DNA of 64,000 nt. Source: Coriaria nepalensis (taxonomy: Eukaryota > Streptophyta > Magnoliopsida > Cucurbitales > Coriariaceae). The translations under genes were made by a program, and so were the position numbers. The first letter of the stretch is position 1. Every line of letters begins with the position of its first letter. Below, piece after piece: positions 24,807-39,490 of this stretch. The DNA lies in NCBI GenBank assembly GCA_027186245.1, contig CP114481.1, forward strand, positions 23,963,501-24,027,500, given 5' to 3'. A model generated the notes under the pieces. It had not been told where the DNA came from, did no database searches, and was given only the letters and a program-made list of their open reading frames with translations.

Positions 24807-27768
24807 GGTTCGTAGTGCCTTCAAACAATTTAATGATTGAAAAAACTAAGTGATATGCTTGTTAATGCTAAAATAATGCATTGTTGTCTCCAGTAGATTA
24901 ATTGCAAATTATGTAAGAAAATAATGTTTGAAGGGCGAAAATAGAATTCGTTTGAATTAATTTAGAATGATTGAATGACTAGAAGAGACTTAGTGACATG
25001 ACTTTAAGGCAAAACAAATGCATTGTTGCCTATAATGGATCAACTGCAAGTTATGCACGAAAGTCATGTTTAAAGGCCGAATTTCGTTAGAAGTGATTTA
25101 GAAGGATTTACTGACTTAAAGAGACGCAAAAATATGACTTTAAGGCTAAAAAAAATGCATAGTTGCCATCAATATATCAATTGCAAGTTATGCATGAAAG
25201 TCGCGTTTGAAATGCAAAAAGGGAATTGGTTCGAAGTGCCTTTAAACAATTTAATGATTGAAAAGACTGAGTGATATGCGTTTTCATGCTAAAATAATGC
25301 ATTGTTGTCTTTAGTAGATTAATTGCAAGTTATCTAAGAAAATAATATTTGAATGGCGAAAGTAGAATTCATTCGTATTAATTTAGAATGATTTAATGAC
25401 TCGAAGAGACTCACTGACAGGACTTAAAGGCTAAAGAAATGCATTGTTGCCTTCAATAGATCAACTGCAAGTTATGCACGAAAGTCATGTTTAAAGCCCG
25501 AATTTCGTTCGAAGTGATTTAGAATGATTTACTGACTAAAAGTGACGCAAAAATATGACTTTAAGGCTAAAAAATGAATAGTTGCCTTCAATAGATCAAG
25601 TACAAGTTATGCATGAAAGTCGTGTTTTAAATACAAAAATAGAATTGGTTCGAAGAGCCTTCAAATAATTTAATGATTGAAAAGACTGAGTGATATGCTT
25701 TTTAATGGTAAAATAATGCATTGTTGTCTTCAGTAGATTAATTGCAAGTTATGTAAGAAAATAATATTTGAACGGCGAAAATATTATTCGTTCGAATTAA
25801 TTTAGAATGATTTATTGACTCGAAGAGACTCACTGACAGGACTTAAAGGCTAAACAAATGCATTGTTGCCTTCAATAGATCAACTGCAAGTTATGCACGA
25901 AAGTCATGTTTAAAGGCCGAATTTCGTTCGAAGTGATTTAGAATGATTTACTGACTAAAAGAGACGCAAAAAATATGATTTTAAGCCTAAAAAAATGCGT
26001 AGTTGCCATCAATATATCAATTGGAAGTTATGCATGAAAGTCGCGTTTTAAATGCAAAACGAGAATTGGTTCGAAGTGCCTTCAAACAATTTAATGATTG
26101 AAAAGACTGAGTGATATGCTTTTTAATGCTAAAATAATGCATTGTTGTCTTCAGTAGATTAATTCCAAGTTATGTAAGAAAATAATGTTTGAACGGCGAA
26201 AATAGAATTCGTTCGAATTAATTTAGAATGATTTAATGACTAGAAGAGACTCAGTGACATGACTTTAAGGCTAAACAAATGCATTGTTGCCTATAATAGA
26301 TCAACTGCAAGTTATGCACGAAAGTCATGTTTAAAGGCCAAATTTCGTTCGAAGTGATTTAGAATGATTTACTGACTAAAAGAGACGCAAAAATATGACT
26401 TTAAGGCTAAAAAAATGCATAGTTGCCTTCAATAGATCAAGTGCAAGTTATGCATGAAATTCGTGTTTTAAATACAAAAATAGAATTGGTTCGAAGAGCC
26501 TTCAAACAATTTATCTATTGAAAAGATATAGTGATATGCTTTTTAATGGTAAAATAATTCATTGTTGTCTTCAGTAGATTAATTGCAAGTTATGTAAGAA
26601 AATAATCTTTGAAAGGCGAAAATAGAATTCGTTTGAATTAATTGAGAATGATTGAATGACTCGAAGATACTCAGTGACAAGACTTAAAGGCTAAACAAAT
26701 GCATTGTTTCCTTCAATAGATTAACTGCAAGTTATGCACGAAAGTCCTATTTAAAGGCTGAATTTCGTTCCAAGTGATGTAGAAAGATTTAATGACTAAA
26801 AGAGACGCAATAATATGACTTTAAGGCTAAAAAATGCATTGTTGCCTTCAATAGATCAAGTGCAAGTTATGCATGAAAGTCCTGTTTTAAATACGAAAAT
26901 AGAATTGGTTCGAAGAGCCTTCAAACAATTTATCGATTGAAAAGACTGAGTGATATGCTTTTTAATGGTAAAATAATGCATTGTTGTCTTTAGTAGATTA
27001 ATTGCAAGTTATGTAAGAAAATAATGTTTGAAGGGGGAAAGTAGAATTCGTTTGAATTAATTTAGAATGATTGAATGACTCGAAGAGACTCAGTGACAGG
27101 ACTTAAAGCCTAAACAAATGCATTGTTGCATTCAAAAGATTAACTGCAAGTTATCCACGAAAGTCCTGTTTAAAGGCTGAATTTCGTTCGAAGTGATGTA
27201 GAAAGATTAAATGACTAAAAGAGACGCAATAATATGAATTTAAGGGTAAAAAATGCATAGTTGCCTTCAATAGATCATGTGTAAGTTATGCATGAAAGTC
27301 GTGTTTTAAATATAAAAATAGAATTGGTTCGAAGAGCCTTCAAACAATTTATCGATTGAAAAGACTTAGTGATATGCTTTTTAATGGTAAAATAATGCAT
27401 TGTTGTCTTCAGTAGATTAATTGCAAGTTATGTAAGAAAATAATGTTTGATGGGCGAAAATAGAATTCGTTTGAATTAATTTAGAATGATTTAATGACTA
27501 GAAGAGACGTAGTGACATGACTTTAAGGCTAAACAAATGCATTGTTGCCTCCAATAGATCAACTGCAAGTTATGCACGAAAGTCGTGTTTAAAGGCCGAA
27601 TTTCATTCGAAGTGATTTAGAATGATTTACTGACTAAAAGTGACGCAAAAATATGACTTTAAGGCTAAAAAATGAATAGTTGCCTTCAATAGATCAAGTG
27701 CAAGTTATGCATCAAAGTCACGTTTTAAATGCAAAACGAGAATTGGTTCGAAGTGCCTTCAAATATTT

Positions 27769-28060
27769 TAATGTTTAAAAATACTGAGTGATATGCTTTT
27801 TAATGCTAAAAGAATGCATTGTTGTCTTCAGTAGATTAATTGTAAGTTATGTAAGAAAAAAATGTTTGAAGGGCGAAAATAGAATTCCTTCATATTAATT
27901 TAGAATGATTTAATGACTCAAAGAGACTTAGTGACAGGACTTAAAGGCTAAACAAATGCATTGTTGCCTTCAATAGATTAACTACAAGTTATGCACGAAA
28001 GTCCTGTTTGGAGGCCGAATTTCGTTCGAAGTGATTTAAAAAGATTTAATGACTAAAAGA
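27769..28060. repeat. Block with GAATTCCTTCATATT, copy 1 (partner about 29060-29317)
   Basis: The rare GAATTCCTTCATATT and CTGTTTGGAGGCCG variants, with CTAAAAGAATGC and TTAATTGTAAG, recur 1257 bp (three HORs) downstream. The following monomer C in the second copy instead matches 27236 onward (GAATTTAAGGGTAAA, offset 2095 bp), so the downstream copy is a mosaic of two donors. Confidence 0.75.
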
Positions 28061-29059
28061 GACGCAATAATATGACTTTAAGGCTAAAAAATGAATTGTT
28101 GCCTTCAATAGATCAAGTGCAAGTTATGCATGAAAGTCGTGTTTTAAATACAAAAATAGAATTGGTTCGTAGTGCCTTCAAACAATTTAATGATTGAAAA
28201 GACTGAGTGATATGCTTGTTAATGCTAAAATAATGCATTGTTGTCTCCAGTAGATTAATTGCAAATTATGTAAGAAAATAATGTTTGAAGGGCGAAAATA
28301 GAATTCGTTTGAATTAATATAGAATGATTGAATGACTAGAAGAGACTTAGTGACATGACTTTAAGGCTAAACAAATGCATTGTTGCCTATAATAGATCAA
28401 CTGCAAGTTATGCACGAAAGTCATGTTTAAAGGCCGAATTTCGTTCGAAGTGATGTAGAAAGATTTAATGACTAAAAGAGATGCAATAATATGACTTTAC
28501 GGCTAAAAAATGAATAGTTTCCTTCAATAGATCAATTGCAAGTTATGCATGAAAGTTGTGTTTTAAATACAAAAATAGAATTGGTTCGAAGTGCCTTCAA
28601 ACAATTTAATGATTGAAAAGACTGGGTGATATGCTTTTTAAAGCTAAAATAATGCATTGTTGTCTTCAATAGATTAATTACAAATTATCTAAGAAAATAA
28701 TGTTTGAAGGGCGAAAATAAAATTCGTTCGTATTAAATTAGAATGATTTAATGACTCGAAGAGACTTAGTGACATGAGTTAAAGGCTAAAAAAATGCATT
28801 GTTGCCTTCAATAGATTGACTGCATTTTATGCGCCAAAGTCATGTTTAAAAGCCGAATTTCATTCGAAGTGATTTAGAAAGATTTAATGACTAAAAGAGA
28901 CGCAATAATATGACTTTAAGGCTAAAAATTGAATAGGTTCCTTCAATAGATCAAGTGCAAGTTATGCATGAAAGTCGTGTTTTAAATACAAAAATAGAAT
29001 TGGTTCGTAGTGCCTTCAAACAATTTAATGATTGAAAAAACTGAGTGATATGCTTGTTA

Positions 29060-29440
29060 ATGCTAAAAGAATGCATTGTTGTCTTCAGTAGATTAATTGT
29101 AAGTTATGTAAGAAAATAATGTTTGAAGGGCGAAAATAGAATTCCTTCATATTAATTTAGAATGATTTAATGACTCAAAGAGACTTAGTGACAGGACTTA
29201 AAGGCTAAACAAATGCATTGTTGCCTTCAATAGATTAACTACAAGTTATGCACGAAAGTCCTGTTTGGAGGCCGAATTTCGTTCGAAGTGATTTAAAAAG
29301 ATTTAATGACTAAAAGAGACGCAATAATATGAATTTAAGGGTAAAAAATGCATAGTTGCCTTCAATAGATCATGTGTAAGTTATGCATGAAAGTCGTGTT
29401 TTAAATATAAAAATAGAATTGGTTTGAAGTGCATTCAAAC
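29060..29440. repeat. Mosaic block built from two upstream donors
   Basis: From about 29060 to 29317 it matches about 27800-28060 (offset 1257 bp). From about 29331 to 29420 it matches 27236-27325 (offset 2095 bp; GAATTTAAGGG, GATCATGTGTAAG, AAATATAAAAATAG). The switch falls within monomer C. Confidence 0.72.
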
Positions 29441-32400
29441 AATTTATCGATTGAAAAGACTTAGTGAAATGCTTTTTAATGGTAAAATAATGCATTGTTG
29501 TCTTCAGTAGATTAATTGCAAGCTATGTAAGAAAATAATGTTTGAAGGGCGAAAATAGAATTCGTTTGAATTATGTTAGAATGATTTAATGACTAGAAGA
29601 GACTTAGTGACATGACTTTAAGGCTAAACAAATGCATTGTTGCCTACAATAGATCAACTGCAAGTTATGCACGAAAGTCATGTTTAAAGGCCGAATTTCG
29701 TTCGAAGTGATTTAGAATGATTTACTAACTAAAAGAGACGCAATAATATGACTTTAAGGCTAAAAAAATGCATAGTTGCCATCAATAGATCAATTGCAAA
29801 GTATGCATCAAAGTCACGTTTTAAATGCAAAACGAGAATTGCTTCGAAGTGCCTTCAAACAATTTAATGTTTAAAAATACAGAGTGATATGCTTTTTAAT
29901 GCTAAAATAATGCATTGTTTTCTTCAGTAGATTAATTACAAGTTATCTAAGAAAATAATGTTTGAAGGGCGAAAATAGAATTCGTTCGTATTAATTTAGA
30001 ATGATTTAATGACTCGAAGAGACTTAGTGACAGGAGTTAAAGGCTAAAAAATTGCATTGTTGCCTTCAATAGAGCAACTCCAAGTTATGCCCCAAAGTCA
30101 TGTTTAAAGGCCGAATTTCGTTCGAAGTGATTTAGAAAGATTTAATGACTAAAAGAGACGCAATAATATGACTTTAAGGCTAAAAATTGAATAGGTTCCT
30201 TCAACAGATCAAGTGCAAGTTATGCATGAAAGTCGTGTTGAAATACAAAAATAGAATTGGTTCGAAGAGCCTTCAAACAATTTATTGATTGAAAAGACTG
30301 AGTGATATGCTTTTTAATGGTAAAATAATGCATTGTTGTCTTAAGTAGATTAATTGCAAGTTATGTAAGAAAATAATGTTTGAAGGGCGAAAATAGAATT
30401 CGTTTGAATTAGGTTAGAATGATTTAATGACTAGAAGAGACTTAGTGACATGACTTCAAGGCTAAACAAATGTATTGTTGCCTATAATTGATCAACTGCA
30501 AGTTATGCACGAAAGTCATGTTTAAAGGCCGAATTTCGTTCGAAGTGATTTAGAATGATTTACTAACTAAAAGATATGCAAAAATTTGACTTTAAGGCGA
30601 AAAAAATGCGTAGTTGCCATCAATAGATCAATTGCAAGTTATGCATCAAAGTCACGTTTTAAATGCAAAACGAGAATTGGTTCGAAGTGCCTTCAAACAA
30701 TTTAATGATTGAAAAGACTGAGTGATATGCTTTTTAATGGTAAAATAATGCATTGTTGTCTTTAATAGATTAATTCCAAGTTATGTAAGAAAATAAAGTT
30801 TGAAGGGCGAAAATAGAATTCGTTTGAATTAATTTAGAATGATTGAATGACTCGAAGAGACTCAGTGACAAGACTTAAAGGCTAAACAAATGCATTGTTG
30901 CCTTCAATAGATTAACTGCAAGTTATGCACGAAAGTCCTTTTTAAAGGCTGAATTTCGTTCGAAGTGATGTAGAAAGATTTAATGACTAAAAGAGACGCA
31001 ATAATATGACTTTAAGGCTAAAAAATGCATAGTTGGCTTCAATAGATCAAGTGCAAGTTATGCATGAAAGTCGTGTTTTAAATACAAAAATAGAATTGGT
31101 TCGTAGTGCCTTCAAACAATTTAATGATTGAAAAAACTGAGTGATATGCTTGTTCATGCTAAAATAATGCATTGTTGTCTCCAGTAGATTAATTGCTAGT
31201 TATGTAAGAAAATAATGTTTGAAGGGCGAAAATAGAATTTGTTCATATTAATTTAGAATGAGTTAATGACTCGAAGAGACTTAATGACAGGACTTAAAGG
31301 CTAAACAAATGCATTGTTGCCTTCAATAGATTAACTATAAGTTATGCACGAAAGTCCTGTTTAAAGGCCGAATTTCGTTCGAAGTGATTTAGAAAGATTT
31401 AATGACTAAAAGAGACGCAATAATATGACTTTAAGGCTAAAAAAATGAATTGTTGCCTTCAATAGATCAAGTGCAAGTTATGCATGAAAGTCGTGTTTTA
31501 AATACAAAAATAGAATTGGTTCGAAGAGCCTTCAAACAATTTAATGATTGAAAAGACTGAGTGATATGCTTGTTAATGCTAAAATAATGCATTGTTGTCT
31601 CCAGTAGATTAATTGGAAATTATGTAAGAAAATAATGTTTGAAGAGCGAAAATAGAATTCGTTTGAATTAATTTAGAATGATTGAATGACAAGAAGAGAC
31701 TTAGTGACAAGACTTAAAGGCTAAACAAATGCATTGTTGCCTTCAATAGATTAACTGCAAGTTATGCACGAAAGTCATGTTTAAAGGCCGAATTTCGTTC
31801 GAAGTGATTTAGAATGATTTACTGACCAAAAGAGACGCAAAAATATGACTTTAAGCCTAAAAAAATGCATAGTTGCCATCAATATATCAATTGCAAGTTA
31901 TGCATGAAAGTCGCGTTTTAAATGCAAAACGAGAATTGGTTCGAAGTGCCTTCAAACAATTTAATGATTGAAAAGACTGAGTGATATGGTTTTTAATGGT
32001 AAAATAATGCATTGTTGTCTTTAGTAGATTTATTCCAAGTTATGTAAGAAAATAAAGTTTGAAGGGCGAAAATAGAATTCGTTTGAATTAATTTAGAATG
32101 ATTGAATGACTCAAAGAGACTCAGTGACAAGACTTAAAGGCTAAACAAATGCATTGTTGCCTTCAATAGATTAACTGCAAGTTATGCACGAAAGTCATGT
32201 TTAAAGGCCGACTTTCGTTCGAAGTGATTTAGAATGATTTACTGACTAAAAGAGACGCAAAAATATGACTTTCAGCCTAAAAAAATGCATAGTTGCCATC
32301 AATATATCAATTGCAAGTTATGCATGAAAGTCGCGTTTTAAATGCAAAACGAGATTTGGTTCGAAGTGCCTTCAAACAATTTAATGATTGAAAAGACTGA

Positions 32401-33422
32401 GTGATATGCTTTTTAATGGTAAAATTATGCATTGTTGTCTTTAGTAGATTAATTCCAAGTTATGTAAGAAAATAAAGTTTGAAGGGCGAAAATAGAATTC
32501 GTTTGAATTAATTTAGAATGATTGAATGACTCGAAGAGACTCAGTGACAAGACTTAAAGGCTAAACAAATGCATTGTTGCCTTCAATAGATTAACTGCAA
32601 GTTATGCACGAAAGTCCTGTTTAAAGGATGAATTTCGTTCGAAGTGATGTAGAAAGATTTAATGACTAAAAGAGACGCAATAATATGACTTTAAGGCTAA
32701 AAAATGCATAGTTGCCTTCAATAGATCAAGTGCAAGTTATGCATGAAAGTCGTGTTTCAAATACAAAAATAGAATTGGTTCGAAGAGCCTTCAAACAATT
32801 TATTGATTGAAAAGACTGAGTGATATGCTTTTTAATGGTAAAATAATGCATTGTTGTCTTTAGTAGATTAATTGCAAGTTATGTAAGAAAATAATGTTTG
32901 AAGGGCGAAAACAGAATTCGTTCGTATTAATTTAGAATGATTTAATGACTCGAAGAGACTCAGTGACATGACTTTAAGGCTAAACAAATGCATTGTTGCT
33001 TTCAATAGATCAACTGCAAGTTACGCACGAAAGTCATGTTTAAAGGCCGAATTTCGTTCGAAGTGATTTAGAACGATTTACTAACTAAAAGAGACGCAAA
33101 AATATGACTTTAACGCTAAAAAAATGCATAGTTGCCATCAATAGATCAATTGCAACTTATGCATCAAAGTCGCGTTTTAAATGCAAAAGGAGAATTGGTT
33201 CGAAGTGCCTTCCAACAATTTAATGATTAAAAATACTGAGTGATATGGTTTTTAATGCTAAAATAATGCATTGTTGTCTTTAGTAGATTAATCACAAGTT
33301 ATGTAAGAAAATAATGTTTGAACGGCGAAAATAGAATTCGTTCGAATTAATTTAGAATGATTTAATGACTAGAAGAGACTTAGTGACATGACTTTAAGGC
33401 TAAACAAATGCATTGTTGCCTT

Positions 33423-34936
33423 CAATAGATTGACTGCAAGTTATGCGCCAAAGTCATGTTTAAAGGCCGAATTTTGTTCGAAGTGATTTAGAAAGATTTA
33501 ATGACTAAAAGAGACGCAATAATATGACTTTAAGGCTAAAAAATGAATAGGTTCCTTCAATAGATCAAGTGCAAGTTATGCATGAAAGTCGTGTTTTAAA
33601 TACAAAAATAGAATTGGTTCGAAGAGCCTTCAAACAATTTAATGATTGAAAAGACTGAGTGATATGCTTTTTAATGGTAAAATAATGCATTGTTGTCTTC
33701 AGTAGATTAATTGCAAGTTATGTAAGAAAATAATGTTTGAAGGGCGAAAATAGAATTCGTTTGAATTAATTTAGAATGATTTAATGACTAGAAGAGACTT
33801 AGTGACATGACTTAAAGGCTAAACAAATGCATTGTTGCCTTCAATAGATTAACTGCAAGTTCTGCACGAAAGTCCTGTTTAAAGGCCGAATTTCGTTCGA
33901 AGTGATGTAGAAAGATTTAATGACTAAAAGAGACGCAATAATATGAATTTAAGGCTAAAAAATGCATAGTTGCCATCAATAGATCAATTGCAAGTTATGC
34001 ATCAAAGTCGTCTTTTAAATACAAAAATAGAATTGGTTCGAAGAGCCTTCAAACAATTTATTGATTGAAAAGACTTAGTGATATGCTTTTTAATGGTAAA
34101 ATAATTCATTGTTGTATTCAGTAGATTAATTGCAAGTTATGTAAGAAAATAATGTTTGAAGGGCGAAAATAGAATTCGTTCGAATTAATTTAGAATGATT
34201 TAATGACTAGAAGAGACTTAGTGACATGACTTAAAGGCTAAACAAATGCATTGTTGCCTTCAATAGATTAACTACAAGTTATGCACGAAAGTCATGTTTA
34301 AAGGCAGAATTTCGTTCGAAGTGATTTAGAATGATTTACTGACTAAAAGAGACGCAAAAATATGACTTTAAGGCTAAAAAAATGCGTAGTTGCCATCAAT
34401 AGATCAATTGCAAGTTATGCATCAAAGTCGCGTTTTAAATGCAAAAGGAGAATTAGTTCGAAGTGCCTTCAAACAATTTAATGATTGACAAGACTGAGTG
34501 ATATGCTTTTTAATGGTAAAATAATGCATTGTTGTCTTCAGTAGATTAATTGCAAGTTATGTAAGAAAATAATGTTTGAACGGCGAAAATAGAATTCGTT
34601 TGAATTAATTTAGAATGATTGAATGACTCGAAGAGACTCAGTGACAAGACTTAAAGGCTAAACAAATGCATTGTTGCCTTCAATAGATTAACCGCAAGTT
34701 ATGCACGAAAGTCCTGTTTAAAGGCTGAATTTCGTTCCAAGTGATGTAGAAAGATTTAATGACTAAAAGAGACGCAATAATATGACTTTAAGGGTAAAAA
34801 ATGCATAGTTGCCTTCAATAGATCAAGTGCAAGTTACGCATGAAAGCCGTGTTTTAAATACAAAAATAGAATTGGTTCGAAGAGCCTTCAAACAATTTAT
34901 TGATTGAAAAGACTGAGTGATTTGCTTTTTAATGGT
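33423..34936. repeat. 1677-bp tandem duplication, copy 1
   Basis: This block matches 35100-36613 at 1677 bp, equal to four HORs. Shared rare variants include GATTGACTGCAAG, TTATGCGCC, CAAGTTCTGCACG, AGTCGTCTTTT, TTGTATTCAG, ATTGACAAGACTG, ATTAACCGCAAG, GTTACGCATGAAAGCCG and GTGATTTGC. The copies differ at few sites, for example AATGAATAGG versus ACGAATAGG and GAAGGGCG versus GAATGGCG. Confidence 0.88.
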
Positions 34937-35099
34937 AAAATAATGCATTGTTGTCTTTAGTAGATTAATTGCAAGTTATGTAAGAAAATAATGTTTGAAG
35001 GGCGAAAATAGAATTCGTTCGTATTAATTTAGAATGATTTAATGACTCGAAGAGACTCAGTGACATGACTTTAAGGCTAAACAAATGCATTGTTGCTTT

Positions 35100-36613
35100 C
35101 AATAGATTGACTGCAAGTTATGCGCCAAAGTCATGTTTAAAGGCCGAATTTTGTTCGAAGTGATTTAGAAAGATTTAATGACTAAAAGAGACGCAATAAT
35201 ATGACTTTAAGGCTAAAAAACGAATAGGTTCCTTCAATAGATCAAGTGCAAGTTATGCATGAAAGTCGTGTTTTAAATACAAAAATAGAATTGGTTCGAA
35301 GAGCCTTCAAACAATTTAATGATTGAAAAGACTGAGTGATATGCTTTTTAATGGTAAAATAATGCATTGTTGTCTTCAGTAGATTAATTGCAAGTTATGT
35401 AAGAAAATAATGTTTGAAGGGCGAAAATAGAATTCGTTTGAATTAATTTAGAATGATTTAATGACTAGAAGAGACTTAGTGACATGACTTTAAGGCTAAA
35501 CAAATGCATTGTTGCCTTCAATAGATTAACTGCAAGTTCTGCACGAAAGTCCTGTTTAAAGGCCGAATTTCGTTCGAAGTGATGTAGAAAGATTTAATGA
35601 CTAAAAGAGACGCAATAATATGAATTTAAGGCTAAAAAATGCATAGTTGCCATCAATAGATCAATTGCAAGTTATGCATCAAAGTCGTCTTTTAAATACA
35701 AAAATAGAATTGGTTCGAAGAGCCTTCAAACAATTTATTGATTGAAAAGACTTAGTGATATGCTTTTTAATGGTAAAATAATTCATTGTTGTATTCAGTA
35801 GATTAATTGCAAGTTATGTAAGAAAATAATGTTTGAATGGCGAAAATAGAATTCGTTCGAATTAATTTAGAATGATTGAATGACTAGAAGAGACTTAGTG
35901 ACATGACTTAAAGGCTAAACAAATGCATTGTTGCCTTCAATAGATTAACTACAAGTTATGCACGAAAGTCATGTTTAAAGGCAGAATTTCGTTCGAAGTG
36001 ATTTAGAATGATTTACTGACTAAAAGAGACGCAAAAATATGACTTTAAGGCTAAAAAAATGCGTAGTTGCCATCAATAGATCAATTGCAAGTTATGCATC
36101 AAAGTCGCGTTTTAAATGCAAAAGGAGAATTAGTTCGAAGTGCCTTCAAACAATTTAATGATTGACAAGACTGAGTGATATGCTTTTTAATGGTAAAATA
36201 ATGCATTGTTGTCTTCAGTAGATTAATTGCAAGTTATGTAAGAAAATAATGTTTGAACGGCGAAAATAGAATTCGTTTGAATTAATTTAGAATGATTGAA
36301 TGACTCGAAGAGACTCAGTGACAAGACTTAAAGGCTAAACAAATGCATTGTTGCCTTCAATAGATTAACCGCAAGTTATGCACGAAAGTCCTGTTTAAAG
36401 GCTGAATTTCGTTCCAAGTGATGTAGAAAGATTTAATGACTAAAAGAGATGCAATAATATGACTTTAAGGGTAAAAAATGCATAGTTGCCTTCATTAGAT
36501 CAAGTGCAAGTTACGCATGAAAGCCGTGTTTTAAATACAAAAATAGAATTGGTTCGAAGAGCCTTCAAACAATTTATTGATTGAAAAGACTGAGTGATTT
36601 GCTTTTTAATGCT
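35100..36613. repeat. 1677-bp tandem duplication, copy 2
   Basis: Second copy of the four-HOR block. It ends within monomer A, where GTGATTTGC is followed by TTTTTAATGC (here) rather than TTTTTAATGG, and the sequence switches to the A3-like tail TCTCCAGTAG. Confidence 0.88.
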
Positions 36614-37389
36614 AAAATAATGCATTGTTGTCTCCAGTAGATTAATTGGAAATTATGTAAGAAAATAATGTTTGAAGGGCGAAAATAGAATTCGTTTGAA
36701 TTAATTTAGAATGATTGAATGACAAGAAGAGACTTAGTGACATGACTTTAAGGCTAAACAAATGCATTGTTGCCTATAATAGGTCAACTGCAAGTTATGC
36801 ACGAAAATCCTGTTTAAAGGCTGAATTTCGTTCCAAGTGATGTAGAAAGATTTAATGACTAAAAGAGACGCAATAATATGACTTTAAGGCAAAAAAATGC
36901 ATAGTTGCCTTCAATAGATCAAGTGCAAGTTATGCATGAAAGTCGTGTTTTAAATACAAAAATAGAATTGGTTCGAAGAGCCTTCAAACAATTTATTGAT
37001 TGAAAAGACTGAGTGATATGCTTTTTAATGGTAAAATAATGCATTGTTGTCTTTAGTAGATTAATTGCAAGTTATGTAAGAAAATAATGTTTGAAGGGCG
37101 AAAATAGAATTCGTTCGTATTAATTTAGAATGATTTAATGACTCGAAGAGACTCAGTGACATGACTTTAAGGCTAAACAAATGCATTGTTGCTTTCAATA
37201 GATCAACTGCAAGTTACGCACGAAAGTCATGTTTAAAGGCCGAATTTCGTTCGAAGTGATTTAGAACGATTTACTAACTAAAAGAGATGCAAAAATATGA
37301 ATTTAAGGCTAAAAAAATGAATAGTTTCCTTCAATAGATCAAGTGCAAGTTATGCATGAAGCTCGTGTTTTAAATACAAAAATAGAATT

Positions 37390-37531
37390 GGTTCGTAGTG
37401 CCTTCAAACAATTTAATGATTGAAAAAACTGAGTGATATGCTTGTTAATGCTAAAATAATGCATTGTTGTCTCCAGTAGATTAATTGGAAATTATGTAAG
37501 AAAATAATGTTTGAAGGGCGAAAATAGAATT
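37390..37531. repeat. Monomer A haplotype A3 (GTAGTGCC, CTTGTTAA, TCTCCAGTAG)
   Basis: This A variant has linked changes GGTTCGTAGTGCC, ATGCTTGTTAATGC, GTCTCCAGTAG and GGAAATTATG or GCAAATTATG. It recurs near 24807, 28158, 31108, 46162, 47418 and 49513, with related partial versions elsewhere. It is absent from the first 16 kb. The recurrence of the whole combination at scattered places implies block copying rather than repeated independent mutation. Confidence 0.75.
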
Positions 37532-39490
37532 CGTTTGAATTAATTTAGAATGATTTAATGACTAGAAGAGACTTAATGACATGACTTTAAGGCTAAACAA
37601 ATGCATTGTTGCCTATAATAAATCAACTGCAAGTTATGCACGAAAGTCATGTTTAAAGGCCGAATTTCGTTCGAAGTGATTTAAAATGATTTACTAACTA
37701 AAAGTGACGCAAAAATATGACTTTAAGGCTAAAAAAATGCATAGTTGCCATCAATAGATCAATTGCAAGATATGCATCAGAGTCACGTTTTAAATGCAAA
37801 ACGAGAATTGGTTCGAAATGCCGTCAAACAATTTAATGTTTAAAAATACTGAGTGATATGCTTTTTAATGCTAAAATAATGCATTGTTGTCTTCAGTAGA
37901 TTAATTACAAGTTATCTAAGAAAATAATGTTTGAAGGGCGAAAATAGAATTCGTTCGTATTAATTTAGAATGATTTAATGACTCGAGGAGACTCAGTGAC
38001 ATGAGTTTAAGGCTAAACAAATGCATTGTTGTTTTCAATAGATCAACTGCAAGTTACGCACGAAAGTCATGTTTAAAGGCCCAATTTCGTTCGAAGTGAT
38101 TTAGAATGATTTACTAACTGAAAGAGACGCAAAAATATGACTTTAACGCTAAAAAAATGCATAGTTGCCATCAATAGATCAATCGCAACTTATGCATCAA
38201 AGTCGCGTTTTAAATGCAAAACGAGAATTGGTTCGAAGTGCCTTCAAACAATTTAATGATTAAAAATACTGAGTGATATGCTTTTTAATGCTAAAATAAT
38301 GCATTGTTGTCTTCAGTAGATGAATTGGAAATTATGTAAGAAAATAATGTTTGAAGGGCGAAAATAGAATTCATTTGAATTAATTTAGAATGATTGAATG
38401 ACAAGAAGAGACTTAGTGACATGACTTTAAGGCTAAACAAATGCATTGTTGCCTATAATAGATCAACTGCAAGTTATGCACGAAAGTCATGTTCAAAGGC
38501 CGAATTTCGTTACAAGTGATTTAGAATGATTTACTAACTTAAAGAGACGCAAAAATATGACTTTAAGGCTAAAAAAAATGCATAGTTGCCATCAATATAT
38601 CAATTGCAAGTTATGCATGAAAGTCGCGTTTGAAATGCAAAAAGAGAATTGGTTCGAAGTGCCTTCAAACAATTTAATGATTGAAAAGACTGAGTGATAT
38701 GCTTTTTCATGCTAAAATAATGCATTGTTGTCTTCTGTAGATTAATTGCAAGTTATCTAAGAAAATAATGTTTGAATGGCAAAAATAGAATTCATTCTTA
38801 TTAATTTAGAATGATTTAATGACTCGAAGAGACTCACTGACAGGACTTAAAGGCTAAACAAATGCATTGTTGCCTTCAATAGATCAACTGCAAGTTATGC
38901 ACGAAAGTCATGTTTAAAAGCCGAATTTCGTTCGAAGTGATTTAGAATGATTTACTGACTAAAAGTGACGCAAAAATATGACTTTAAGGCTAAAAAATGA
39001 ATAGTTGCCTTCAATAGATCATGTGCAAGTTATGCATGAAAGTCGTGTTTTAAATACAAAAATAGAATTGGTTCGAAGAGCCTTTAAACAATTTAATGAT
39101 TGAAAAGACTGAGTGATATGCTTTTTAATGGTAAAATAATGCATTGTTGTCTTCAGTAGATTAATTGCAAGTTATGTAAGAAAATATTGTTTGAACGGCG
39201 AAAATAGAATTCGTTCGAATTAATTTAGAATGATTTTGTTGACTCGAAGAGACTCACTGACAGGACTTAAAGGCTAAACAAATGCATTGTTGCCTTCAAT
39301 AGATCAACTGCAAGTTATGCACGAAAGTCATGTTTAAAGGCCGAATTTCGTTCGAAGTGATTCAGAATGATTTACTGACTAAAAGAGACGCGAAAAAATG
39401 ACTTTAAGCCTAAAAAAATGCATAGTTGCCATCAATATATCAATTGCAAGTTATGCATGAAAGTCGCGTTTTAAATGCAAAACGAGAATT

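Noticed and set aside
39230..39242. GATTTTGTTGACTC in place of GATTTAATGACTC
   Set aside because: A small local insertion and substitution in one monomer B; no sign of a target-site duplication or foreign sequence.
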